Shown here: one piece after another, positions 32,650 through 42,880 of the stretch | Numbering within the stretch: the first letter of the stretch is position 1 | Layout: each line of letters begins with the position of its first letter | DNA from: Rhynchopus euleeides | Lineage: Eukaryota; Euglenozoa; Diplonemea; Diplonemida; Diplonemidae | Length of the DNA: 64,000 bases | Direction of reading: 5' to 3' | Assembly (NCBI GenBank): GCA_963210315.1 | Contig: OY723265.1 | Span: 1,736,001 to 1,800,000 of the forward strand | The notes under the pieces: model-generated | What the model was told of the DNA's origin: nothing | The model's database searches: none | Seen by the model: only the letters and a program-made list of their open reading frames with translations | Position numbers and translations under genes: made by a program

Positions 32650-35473
32650 ATGTTGAAGCGGTGCGTTGCCCTGCGTCTCGACCCGCGTGCTGCGGGGCTG
32701 CACCGGAAGGACCACCCTGTCCCCCCGCGCCCGCCTGAGGAAACGTTGGAGAAGATCACCCAAGGGATGGACCGTGTCTCGAAGGTTGTCCTCGATTCCT
32801 CCAGCAGCCTAAGCCCTGTGACCCGTAAGATCGAATCCCGCCCCCGGGTTAAGCCGGGTGTCGGCATCACAGCTATCGATGCAGACTCGAGCATTGTCAT
32901 CAGGCCGCCAACCTCTGTCATGCCGCCCAAATCCCATTTGGGATATCAGGGGAAGACGCCGACAATCCCGCGAGTTGTCGGATCACACTACTACGAGAAG
33001 GTGACATCCGAGCCGGGGAAGGTGCGTAACTTCCTGGGGAACATCAGGGAGTTGCGCGAACAGCAGGTCTACGACTACGGCGTGACAGAGGCGGGGCTCA
33101 GGGAGGGGGAGTGCGGGCAGACCGCCCGGTATGCCTCCAGAATCCGATCCGTGGGGCGCATGGAGTGGGGCACGACAGATTCCGTTTCAAACGAGGTGCT
33201 CCCCTCAGGGGTGGTCTGCATCCAGTCCTCCGCGGTCCGGCCCAAGGGAAATGCGGAGGCGCCGGAGGGGGGGGGAGCTGGCACCGCCGCCGCCTCCACC
33301 GACACCCCCGGGCCCCATTTCTTCAAGGCGTTTGTGAGGCGGAGGGGCGTGTCGCACGCCAGCTGTTTGTCGCACATCCAATCCTGCCTCGATAAATTTG
33401 CATCCCGGAAGGGCCTGGGGAAGGTGTCTGAGGAGGCTATTGGTATGCACGCCATCGAGGATTCCGTCGGGCTGTCCACGGTGCCCGTTTTCTTCGACCC
33501 GTCTCACCCGTCGCTGCAGTGGCTGGAGACTGCAGACCAGCTGCGGGATGCCCTCTGCAGCCACGCGGGTGCCCGGATGGGCATCCGCATCTCTGATATC
33601 GAGAAGATAGTCAACCTCCCGCCCGGAGGAGATGGGAAGACTGTCACCTGGCTCGCGGTCCACTCCCTCCGGGCACAGCCCGAGGGGCTGGCGCAGGACC
33701 TCGACGACCTGAAGAAGCGCCGCAGGTTCGCCAATCTCTACCCCGTGCAGGCCTTCGATGCGCACCGCTGCAGGCAGATCCCACTCTGGTGCGTCGGCTG
33801 GCACCTCTACCGGGGGGATGACATGCAGTTTGCCTATTCCCTGTTGGCGCGTGAGATATTTATTTCCTTCCCGGAGTATGCCGACGTGCTGCTGCTGAAG
33901 AGGTCGCAATATAAAGGGGAGCGGATGAAGCAGTTTGTCTCTGTGGTGCGGAATAGGACGATTTCCGATGATCCGGCGTCGCGGCATCTGTTCGATCTGG
34001 TGCGGTTCATGCATGGGAGTGGTGGGGTGGAGCGGGCGTGCAGTGCCCTTCTCGAGAGATGCCCGGGTTTTGTCGGGGAGTGCCTGGCTGCGTTCAACAA
34101 GTTTTTGTGGAATATGATGGCCTCTGCGCGGCTCAACGCGACAAAGTCTGCAACATCTGGTGATGTGGTTCAGAGGAAGCGGACCGTCTGGGAAGTGAAT
34201 GGGTTCCGCCTGCAGACCCCTGTGAAGGTGTCGGAGATTGTGCACGCGGAGTACGATGATGTGTACCGTTCGACGTACAGCGCAGCAGAGGACAAGGGGA
34301 AGAAGATCAGCGACAAACAGGAGCAGGTGTCGATCGATGACGTCCTCTACCCTGTCGCCTCCCTCTTCACGTCGCGCAAGCATGCGACCTCTGAGAGGGG
34401 AGGGGGTGAGGGGCAGCTGCTGCCGCTGCATTCTTTCAGCAGCCAGCTCGCTGAAAAGCTGCTCCGTGTGTTCGGTCTGAAGACCGATGATATGGACCGG
34501 ATGTATCAGCACCTGCCCCTCGACTTCCGGAGCCTGCAATACCGCAAGCTGGTGGAGAAGATCGACGATGTATGTATCATGTTGTGGTTTTCACGACACC
34601 ACGCCCCTTATTTTCCTCTTGTTTGCTCCTACTGTGACCGCGCAGACACGCCAATCCTTTACCAGGCAGAACACCAGGTTCGGTTAGTTCAACCCCGGGT
34701 TTAAAACCCCACAAAAGAAGCAACGCCTTGTCCTTTTGTCTTTGCACCCCTGCGAGTGCGGGTCTTGGCCGGCCCGTCAACAGCCTCCGTCATAGTTTTT
34801 GCAAGAACAGCTAGCTTTTCGCACTAAAAAGACTCGTGGCAGCGTTCGGTATCCTGCACACATGCACTAGCAGGCACCGTTCGTACAAACAAAGAACGCA
34901 ACTCCAAGTCTTTTTTCCCATTGCCCCCGCCCCACCCCCCGCCAACATCATCCATCTCACCCCTCCCCTGCAGCTGACCTTTGAGGTGCGACGCACCTCG
35001 ATGCGGCCGCTCATTGCAGACGAGGCCATCCCTGACGCTGTGAAGCCTGACGCCTACGTCGGGGCACGCAACATGTCCCTCGGCCTGCGTCTGAAGGTAT
35101 GCCCCTCAGGGGCCCTGGGTTGGGGAAGGATTCTTTACCGCCTATACTGCTGCCAACACGTTGCATTGGGCCTGACCACACCGCCACACCCTTTTTGCAG
35201 GACGTGCGGGTTCCAAACGAGGATGCCATGCGCCGCTGGTCTGCCCGCCCAGACAAGCTGAAGGAGCTGCAGTCGCAAAGCGACCCCCTGCTGCCTGTGG
35301 GCGACTGCGACCTCTGTGTGCGCATCGTCGTCCCCTCCGAGTCTTCCGCTCACAGCGCCCTGCGCGAAGTGGCAAACGTGCTCGTCTTCAACCCTGACGA
35401 GAAACGTACCCCCGGCAGCCGCAAGCAGCAGAAGCCTGGGTCGGTGCCCCATGGGGACGAGGGCAGGGTGTAG
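32650..35473 (+). CDS. TruD/PUS7-type RNA pseudouridine synthase, divergent
   Basis: Exons 32650-34569, 34974-35096 and 35201-35473 give 771 residues. The family's landmarks appear in order. RRRFANLYPVQAFDAHRC with IPLWCVGWHLYRGD matches the family's 'F.N.YG.QRFG....VG..L..GD'. FNKFLWNMMASARL matches 'RAYQS.LWN...S.RL'. Across the first splice, FRSLQYRKLVEKIDD joins LTFEVRRTSMRPLIADEA, as in PUS7's 'YR......L.WE...YDDP..PL..TD'. VRIVVPSESSAHSALREV matches the final 'LPPSTYATMALRE'. Upstream, VNLPPGGDGKTVTWLAVHSL sits where the catalytic GTKDRRAVTTQ block should be: Asp328 is present but K-D-R-R is replaced by G-D-G-K. It should convert uridine to pseudouridine in tRNA or mRNA if still active. 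Residues 1-200 are not recognised. Confidence 0.65.
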
Positions 35474-36642
35474 CCTGGGCTGTAACCACCTTTGGCCTCC
35501 CCTAAGGCGTGTGTTTTTTGCCGTTTTGCAGTGTTGCGGGGGCCGTTGTGCCGCCCCGTTTTCTCAAGAGTATTCTAACCGATGTGGCGGCTGAGGAGCT
35601 TCAAGCCTGCAGGAAGAGAGGCACATCAGGATCCGGGGTCTTAAGGCGCACACACACACACCCCTGTCTGCCCTCGGCGAAACGGAAAGGGGTGGGGGGG
35701 ATTGGGGGGCACCGCTCTGCTCCCTCCTCGCTCCTAGCCTGCTGCCGACCTAAGTTCTTTTCCAAGAGCGCAGCACTGCGGCTCCGAAGAACGCGTGGCG
35801 TGAAAATGGGTGGTCACGCTGTATCACGTTAGATACAAGAGTCCAGAAGGCACCGAGAAACCGACTAGCTGTTTGTCCCTGCTGTGGTGCTGGCTACGGT
35901 CATCCACTCTGCCTGCCTGTGTGGGGGTGAGGCTGCGGTTTTGTCACTATCCCATCGAGCTCTCGCCGCCGGTGCGTTGCGGCTGGTGGGGTGTTGGTGC
36001 GCAACAGGAAGAAGCGGGGTCCGAGAAACTGTCATCTCACTAGAACACGCCTGAGTGTGGCACACAGCACTCTCATAACGAAATACTCCAAAAAAAAAGT
36101 TGAGATCGATGGTGTACCTGAAATCCCGTATATACCGTACGAAAGAACTACGAAATACGGGGTAGGGAGTCGTTTTTTATTTTGGGTGGCACTTTTTTTT
36201 GGGGGGGTATTTTTGGGGGGGTGCCTGCAATGTTTGAGGTGACCCAACAAGCCCAGGGTGCGATGCAGCAAAGAGACGAGTCATGTCCCGTTGATATCAC
36301 CTCACAAAATCGCCTTGCTACCACTTCAGCATCCACACACCTACGACACATGACACACCCAGCAGATCAGTTCTCACAGCATCCCTCAGTATGGAAGCTA
36401 CCAAAACTGGTGAAGAAAATGCCCGGGCTCACATTTCAGGTTTCAACGGCAAGTGGCTGCACAGACCGGCGTGTTTCAAATGAGCCCTTACCACAGGAGC
36501 TCACGATGGCGGGGGTGGAGGCAGCTGTGAGGGAGGCCGGCTACAAGATGAAGCGCCCTCTGCTCCGTGTTCTGTGGGGCAACTTACTGGAGGCAACGGA
36601 GACACTGCCTCTGGGCGAAGCCATGGGGCAGTGTTTTTGTGC

Positions 36643-36712
36643 CAGCACCTTCGCACTTTATTTTGAAAACAAGGCAGCTGCCTTGTTTTCAAAATATGGT
36701 GCGAAGGTGCTG
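36643..36712. repeat. 70-bp near-perfect palindrome
   Basis: Two 35-bp arms, CAGCACCTTCGCAC...AAGGCAG and its complement, differ at two positions and meet at GGCAGCTGCC without a spacer. Such a cruciform-capable sequence is unusual for a cellular gene body. Confidence 0.88.
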
Positions 36713-37089
36713 AAGCTGCTCTTAAGCATGGCACTGACAAGGTGAAGACCCTCCTTAAGTCAGCAAGGCCTTCCAACCTGTGGAGGCCCAATCCTGCAGC
36801 AAAGAAGGCTGCCAAGAAGCCGGCTGCTAAGGCCGCCAGCTTCTTGGCGCAATCCCCTTCGCAAAGAGGCGCCTTGTTGGATACCCCTCCCGCAGCGCCG
36901 AGCGCCACGGACAGTGCGGTGGCAACCCTCCTCGACTTCCTGATGCCACAGGCCTGGAAGTCACGTACAGTCCATTCCGCCAGCACAGCAACCAGCCTGG
37001 TGCCCAGTGCGTGGTTTATTGACCAGAATTGTTGTTGTTCATGTTCTTTGTTCACAGAGCCCGTAGAAGGAAATGAACAGAACCGCTGA
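36713..37089 (+). pseudogene. Lys/Ala-rich histone H1-like fragment (doubtful)
   Basis: A frame right after the palindrome reads AAKKAAKKPAAKAASFLAQ and ends at TGA 37087-37089. The AKKPAAK motif recalls lysine-rich linker-histone tails. No globular domain, good start codon or splice structure is visible. It may be a degraded gene piece, or chance coding in a K/A-rich frame. Confidence 0.2.
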
Positions 37090-37846
37090 TCTTGCCCCAA
37101 GCAGCCTTGGAACAGATATCAGGTCAGCGAGCAGCCAGAGCTGGCCTCAGACGGTCACTACTAAACACGCCAGGTTCGTAATACCCTTGCAACACCATCT
37201 TAATTCCACACGCCAACATGATCCACGTGATCAGCCGAGGCGAATGGTGGCTTTGTTGCTCACCTGTGGCGGTCTTGTTGACCGGTGTGCTGCAGTGCGC
37301 GGGTCGGCGGGCCGTGGCTTGGCGTGGCGGTCGTCCCGCTCCGCGTCGGGGGCGAGCCCAGGCCCCCTTCCCCAACATGCTGCTGATTTTGATGATTTAC
37401 GTGGTATTGTGTGAGCGAGATGGGTTCTGTCAGGACGGTGTACGTTGCCGAGGGGGGCGTGGGGCTGCCATTGAGTTGCACGGAGTGTATCAGTGCGTGC
37501 ATTCTCCCCGGCGCGCGAAGCGCGCCGGGAAACAAATGCGCCACTCCAGCCGCCAAAAAAGCAGGGGGAAAAACGACACCCCTACCACTAAAATCGTTAC
37601 GAAAGAAGTACGAAATACGGGATGTCAATTACACCATAATCGAAGCTCTCCCGACCCGGCTACCCCCTCCCACCCCCCAGATATCCCTAGGCCACTTAAC
37701 TGCAGCCACCCCTCACATCACAACACGCAGCTGCATTCCTGCAGCTCGGACCGGCACCTGTGTGCTATGTGTAGTATCGCTACTTACAGCTTTCACCTTT
37801 CATCACCACCTGCACCCCACCAGCCCCAACCACAGGACTGCATGCA

Positions 37847-38605
37847 ATGGGACTGCAGCGTGTGACCTGGGAAGGGTGGGACCATCCTGATGCACACGAG
37901 GCGGAGTGCGACCGCCCGAGGGAGCCGGGGTCCAAGCTGTGCAGGGAGATGGTGGACGACCGGAAGGCACGCAGCCACTACATGGGCATCATGAAGCAGG
38001 TTGCGGTGGACGACCGCCGCAAGGAGGCGGCCTACGAGAGGAAGCGTGCTGCCGAGGAGGCCCGGCTTGCCGCAGCGAAGGCGGCGGAGGAGGAGCTGAA
38101 GGCGGAGTCGCTTTTCAGGAAGCGCCGCAATGCGCTGCCACGCCGGCAGACGTCTGTACCCCGCCAGCTGATGTGGGCAGCGCTCGCCCTGCTGGCTCTT
38201 GTCGGGCACCCGCGTGGCCTGAAGCCCACACCTCTGTGGATGCTTGCGGGCGGTGTGTTCACCGCGGCGTTCTCCATCTATCTGACAGCCAACAAGGGCC
38301 TGCCGCAGCTCGTCTCCGCAGTGTCGCACCCCGTGATGGTCGCACGCTCTCTCCCGCCGCCGTGCCTCTCGACCCTCGTCATCAACACGCTTGTCTTCGC
38401 CGTGTCGGTGTGGCAGGTGGTGCATCTGTCTGCCACGGTGGTGCACTGCCTGCTGCTGGCCTGCACTGCGAATCAGATTGTCCTGACCCTGCAGGACACC
38501 ACGTGCATACACTACCACGCTGCCCTCGACAGGGAGGAGGAGGGTGGGCGGCCAAAGCCTGCGGCAGGGGGGTGTGTCGAACACTGCGGGCATGGCGGCC
38601 ATTGA
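37847..38605 (+). CDS. Small multi-pass membrane protein of unknown function
   Basis: Intronless, 252 residues. The N-terminal 100 residues are soluble and highly charged. They include a W-x-H-P-D...C-D-R-P start and a strong helical, coiled-coil-like stretch (ERKRAAEEARLAAAKAAEEE). The remainder has about four hydrophobic segments: QLMWAALALLALVGH, WMLAGGVFTAAFSIYL, LVINTLVFAVSVWQVVHLS and TVVHCLLLACTANQIVLTL. It ends in a His/Cys/Gly tail (CVEHCGHGGH). I do not recognise the family. The start is ATG 37847, 15 bases after CCCCAACCACAG. Good third-position GC bias supports real coding. Confidence 0.65.
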   Translation: MGLQRVTWEGWDHPDAHEAECDRPREPGSKLCREMVDDRKARSHYMGIMKQVAVDDRRKEAAYERKRAAEEARLAAAKAAEEELKAESLFRKRRNALPRRQTSVPRQLMWAALALLALVGHPRGLKPTPLWMLAGGVFTAAFSIYLTANKGLPQLVSAVSHPVMVARSLPPPCLSTLVINTLVFAVSVWQVVHLSATVVHCLLLACTANQIVLTLQDTTCIHYHAALDREEEGGRPKPAAGGCVEHCGHGGH

Positions 38606-39262
38606 ACCATTTAATACATATCCCCTCCCTCCCCTCGTGATGCCCGTGAAAACCGTATGAGAGGTACGTAAGAAGTACGCAGTACACAGTACACGGTTAT
38701 CAAGAAGGAAGGAAACTGTGTAAGAACTACCGCTGGGAATCCACCGATGGGCAAGAAGTGTGTATGATCGGCTTCTTCAGGGGCAGCCTCAGAATACTTA
38801 TTTGGTGTTGGTGTGTCTGATACGCATCGGGTGAGCGAGAAGGTTGCATAGCGCAAAACAAGATGGCACCCGGCAAATGTTCTGTTTGCCATTAGCGAGC
38901 GACAGGGAGTGGTGGTGAAGTAGGCGTTGAGGTAGCGAAGGGGAAATTAGTGCGGGCAAGAGCTCTGTGATGAAGCAGCCTCTGCCACTTCACAGGGCCT
39001 CGGCACTCCTCATAATCACGTTTGTGTGTGGGTGCCCGGAGGGGACTTCTGTTCCACCGCAAACCCCCGCCCTACATGCTACTGTTGTTCATGAGACCCT
39101 CCCCCAGTTCAGTGGGGTGTCGCAGCTTTTGCTGCAGAGTCAGCGGGGTTACACCCCGTGGGTGCGGCGGGGGTCGGTGGGAAGGGGCTGGCGCTAGAGA
39201 ACTTGCCCTCTGCCGCAGGCACCCGATGCAGTATACAGCAGCAGCACGTGCGTTTACTAGAT
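38606..39262. other. Spacer before the protease-transposase element
   Basis: No gene seen. Contains CCACTTCACAGGGCCTC (about 38985), shared with the 11330/12632 direct repeats. The TA at 39263-39264 is the target site of the following element. Confidence 0.55.
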
Positions 39263-39901
39263 TACTGGGGGGGGTCAAATAATTGTAACCCCTACGATTA
39301 TTTAGCGACGCGGACTGTATAAATCGGGTGTCCCAAAATTTACAAATTTTCAACGGTGGTGAATAATCGTAGGGGTTACGATTATTCAAATTTTGGCTAA
39401 AATTTACCCGTTTTGCCGTTCAGAATGTCAATTGGTGGGCGGGCAGGGGTGGGTGTGGGGCGTCGCGTTCTCGGCCTGTCTCACCGCATTCAGAATTGGC
39501 TCTGGCTTCCTTCATGACTGACTCAGCCTTCCATGCACACAGCAACAGCTCTCTAGGAAAAGCAAACCGCGCGCTGGCCGGGGTTGAGCTGCTGGTGGCT
39601 CAGTGCTGGCGGCACAAAACAGGGGCGGACCGGGGAGATCTAGCATTCACAGGGCCCTGAGGTCGGGGAGTTAAAACGCATGCTCAGGCCACGGCAAGCC
39701 GGAGGCGTCTGCACTTCACACGTTATGTGCAGTGAGCTGGCACTCAACACGGGAGGGGGGGGAGGGAGGGAGAGGGAGGGAGGGGAATGAACAGAAAGAG
39801 GGGATCTAAGTATCTAACATCTCACATGCTCCAACCGGCAAGGCCCCGGCAAGCCAGAGGTGTCTGCAGACGTCTACACAGTCACACGCACCGAGAGTCA
39901 C

Positions 39902-42880
39902 TTATTTTTTGGGAGCATCTGGGCACCGAGTGATGTAGTGCCCAGGCTGTTTGCAGAGGCTGCAGGTCCGCTTGCGCTTGCGAGTCGTTGCTGTCTGCGG
40001 GGTTGCCTGCGGGGTGGTCGTTGCTGTCTGCGGGGTTGCCTGCGGGATGGTCGTTGCTGTCTGCGGGGTTGCCTGCGGGGTGGTCGTTGCTGTCTGCGGG
40101 GTTGCCTGCGGGGTGGTCGTTGCTGTCTGCGGGGTTTCTTGTGCGACGCGTGAGGGAGGCGGCATGGTCGATGGTGTTGCAGTCGGCTGGCTCGCTGTGC
40201 CCTTGCTGTCAGGCCTGCGGGTGAACCAGCTCGCCAGCGTCCTCTGCACTGCGTGCGGCTTCTCCAAACGCTGTGCCTGCTGCCGGTCCTCCTTGCTGGC
40301 TTCCTCCAGGGCATCCTTCAGGATCTTGGACAGCGAAGGGGTGAATCCACATTGTCTCATGAGATCCAACCCCTTCAACCGCTCGTGCAGCTTCATTGGG
40401 ATCGCAGAAAAACTGAGGTCCTGGAACAATGAAGCCTGCACCTGGCTGTCTTCCGACCCTGACACCCTGAGGACGTAGCCCAGCTTCCGGAGGCGCCTCC
40501 CCACCTCGTCAGCAGAGACACCCTCGACAGCTGACGGCCAGACCGCTGCGACACTGGCACTCATCGCCTCGCGGTACCATCGGTCAGAGATCTTCATTTT
40601 CTGGCACGAGGTCTTCCGCATGGCGAGGAGGTGGGCGTCCTTCAGGCTGTCAAGATGGCGATGAAACGCCGTCTTGAAGCCCGCAAACGCGAAGACGTCG
40701 AGGTACTGCGCAGATGAAGTCAAACCCCCGGGGATAACCGCACACGTCGCCCCGGTTGTCCGCTCCAAGTACCTGAGGTTTTCGCGCTTGCGGTGGGTGG
40801 TGGCGGAATCAAAAATCACCAGCACCCGCTTGCCCTTGCAAACCGGTGCCAAGATCTCATCAATCCAGAGCCTCCATTCCTCATCCTTGACCCAGGCGGA
40901 ATCTTGGAATACCACCTTTACCCCAGCCGTCGCATGCACCTTGGTCTCATCCGCGGAAATTCTGGCGCCAGTACCTCGGTATACGATGAACTGTTTCGTT
41001 GCCACAATTTCCCTTGTGCGCGCGTTGAAGGTGACAGTCCCCAGCAGCGATGCAAATCGGTTTCTCCCAGCGTCGGCGTCGAGAATCACTTCGGCATCAG
41101 TGCTCTTGCACAGGATCTTCTCGCGCTTCGGGGACGATTTGTATAAGGGCGACTCATCGACGTTCACCACGTAGTCGAAAACCCCATGAGGATGAGAAAT
41201 GACAACGCGACCTTCCCCAAGTGCAAGCCACCGGAGCGTGTTCCAAAAGCTCTGCAACTGCTTCTTGGCCAGATCCACGGGCATTTTAATGGTGCGCGTT
41301 CCGACGAAGTTGAACCCACTTCTCCTCGCCCAGGCGGTCACCCACTCAAAGGATGCCTTAAACCCCTCAGGCTGTGGGGAAAAGGACGCCGCAATTTCTT
41401 GCACCTTGTGCCGCGTCGTGGCCAGCTTGTCGTTGCGGCGCTTCTCCACCTCCTTTTGGACATACTCCTCGACCTCAGGATGGAAGGCGGGACGCCCTCC
41501 TCCGCCCTGCCTCTTCGGATCCTTCTTAGTGGTGGTGGGGATGGCTGTCAGATCCGTGGGGAAAGCACTGCGCCAGCGGCCAGCTGTCACAGAACAGGTG
41601 TTGTCGCTCGGCTCACCAAACAGAAATCTGCGCATGGTCGCGTAAATTTTGACCCCTTTCCGCCGGAGCAGGGTTGCGGCTGCGTGGCGGTATGCTACGG
41701 TATACACTGCGTATTTCGTCTTCCCGTTGTGTGTCGTTGGCCGAGTGCATTTGGACATTTCCTGGCCGAGGAATTCTTCCAGATCTTCCACAGTAATCAC
41801 CGTTGCCCTGTTCGGTGGGTTGTCGGCTGGCTCCCCCTCTTCTTCGCTTCCTGAATCCGAGCCAACCAAAATATCGTCGCCAGCATCGACATCGTCAGCC
41901 TCGTCCTCATCAGATTTGTGGCTTTTCAGATCGGCATCGCCATCCCTAACGGCTGCCTGGGCGACAGGCTGGGAGTCCGTGATGCCAGGCAGCTGAGCAC
42001 CTCCTGCAGCCTCAGCGACCCGCATCTCGCGAAGATCTGCGAGCATCGCCAAAATATCACCATCCGACGCAGGGCTGCACTGGCGGACCTCCTCCTCCAA
42101 CGCATCAAGTGTTTCAAGCTCGTGAACGCGAGAAGGGAAGAAGTGAACAGCATGTCTCACACTTTGCACTCCGCATGACCAGTGGTCCTTTTGAAACCCG
42201 GAGAGGACAACACGAACCGTGCGGAACTTGGCCTCCAGTGCAGCTAAGAGGGGCGAGTGCTGGATCACCGACAGGTCGTCGATGACAACGCATTCGTCCT
42301 GGCGGTAGACGCACATGACCCAGTGGAGGCCGCTGTCATCGTGCGTATTCACGATTGCACCCTGCCAGGTCGCGGTTGGGGAAAAGTTCGGCACTCCACT
42401 TGGGGAACAAGGAGCCCCCTTCATCCCCCTCGTCAGCTCAGGGAAGCGAGAAAGCTGCACGTAAGGGGAAGGGTTCTTCACGGGGTCGTAATGGGGATTG
42501 GGGACACGGATGTGCCGGGGTTCACCGCTGGGCAGGAGGTACCTGTGCAGCAAGCTGTGAACATCGCTGCTGTACAGCCAATAACCTGGCTTGATGTCAG
42601 TGATCGAGGGAACGTCAAATTCAAGGCCGGCGGCGCGGGGGACCCTTCGCGGCCCTCCGCCACGAACCCTCGCCCAGGAGAAAGACCCCCCGCGCTTTCT
42701 GCGGCGGGTTATCAGTACCACCCACTCTTCATCAGGAAGGTCGCGAAACAGCCAGATGAGGATCCACCACAGCACCACCACAGCACAGCAATCCGCGAGG
42801 AACATCGCGGACCACCCCCAGTCAAGCACACCCGTCAGTGTCTCCTGCTGGATGTTGGTGAAGTGACGAAGCGGGTACAT
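39902..42880 (-). CDS. C48/Ulp1-like protease fused to pogo-like DDD transposase and CCHC knuckle
   Basis: Uninterrupted 992-residue protein. Residues 20-46 form a hydrophobic, possibly membrane, segment. Residues 175-250 carry a Ulp1-type cysteine-protease layout: SGLHWVMCV (His186), VVIDDL (Asp201), then GFQKDHWSCGVQSV with Gln230 and Cys236. The spacing Gln-x5-Cys-Gly is that of SUMO proteases. An acidic linker follows. Residues 465-530 have a CENP-B/Tc5-like helix-turn-helix (FKASFEWVTAWARRSGFNF). The transposase core has VVNVDESPLY (Asp574), VLVIFDSATTH (Asp690) and SSAQYLDVFAFAGFK (Asp727), which fits the pogo DDD pattern. A Thr/Pro/Gln repeat region and a C-x2-C-x4-H-x4-C knuckle (CSLCKQPGHYITRC) end the protein. 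All key residues are intact. It may act on SUMO- or ubiquitin-like conjugates or process itself; the substrate is unknown. Confidence 0.85.
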   Translation of the reverse strand: MYPLRHFTNIQQETLTGVLDWGWSAMFLADCCAVVVLWWILIWLFRDLPDEEWVVLITRRRKRGGSFSWARVRGGGPRRVPRAAGLEFDVPSITDIKPGYWLYSSDVHSLLHRYLLPSGEPRHIRVPNPHYDPVKNPSPYVQLSRFPELTRGMKGAPCSPSGVPNFSPTATWQGAIVNTHDDSGLHWVMCVYRQDECVVIDDLSVIQHSPLLAALEAKFRTVRVVLSGFQKDHWSCGVQSVRHAVHFFPSRVHELETLDALEEEVRQCSPASDGDILAMLADLREMRVAEAAGGAQLPGITDSQPVAQAAVRDGDADLKSHKSDEDEADDVDAGDDILVGSDSGSEEEGEPADNPPNRATVITVEDLEEFLGQEMSKCTRPTTHNGKTKYAVYTVAYRHAAATLLRRKGVKIYATMRRFLFGEPSDNTCSVTAGRWRSAFPTDLTAIPTTTKKDPKRQGGGGRPAFHPEVEEYVQKEVEKRRNDKLATTRHKVQEIAASFSPQPEGFKASFEWVTAWARRSGFNFVGTRTIKMPVDLAKKQLQSFWNTLRWLALGEGRVVISHPHGVFDYVVNVDESPLYKSSPKREKILCKSTDAEVILDADAGRNRFASLLGTVTFNARTREIVATKQFIVYRGTGARISADETKVHATAGVKVVFQDSAWVKDEEWRLWIDEILAPVCKGKRVLVIFDSATTHRKRENLRYLERTTGATCAVIPGGLTSSAQYLDVFAFAGFKTAFHRHLDSLKDAHLLAMRKTSCQKMKISDRWYREAMSASVAAVWPSAVEGVSADEVGRRLRKLGYVLRVSGSEDSQVQASLFQDLSFSAIPMKLHERLKGLDLMRQCGFTPSLSKILKDALEEASKEDRQQAQRLEKPHAVQRTLASWFTRRPDSKGTASQPTATPSTMPPPSRVAQETPQTATTTPQATPQTATTTPQATPQTATTIPQATPQTATTTPQATPQTATTRKRKRTCSLCKQPGHYITRCPDAPKK
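39984..40139 (-). repeat. 33-bp coding minisatellite in the transposase gene
   Basis: About five 33-bp units encode a repeated TPQTATTTPQA-type peptide just before the zinc knuckle. Units are nearly identical (one T-to-I change), so copy number is probably variable. Confidence 0.85.

Larger units (their letters stand above)
35474..37846. other. Long spacer with palindrome and a Lys/Ala-rich coding-like fragment
   Basis: Contains a 70-bp near-perfect palindrome and a short Lys-rich open frame (both listed separately). The word TACGAAAGAA followed by a TACGAAATACGGG-like string occurs near 36140 and again near 37600. No complete gene was recognised. Ends with CCCAACCACAG, an acceptor-like site shortly before the next ATG. 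Confidence 0.55.

Noticed and set aside
33205-34539. 444-codon minus-strand frame opposite the PUS7-like gene
   Set aside because: Shadow of the plus-strand exon, which carries the family motifs and fits the splice junctions.
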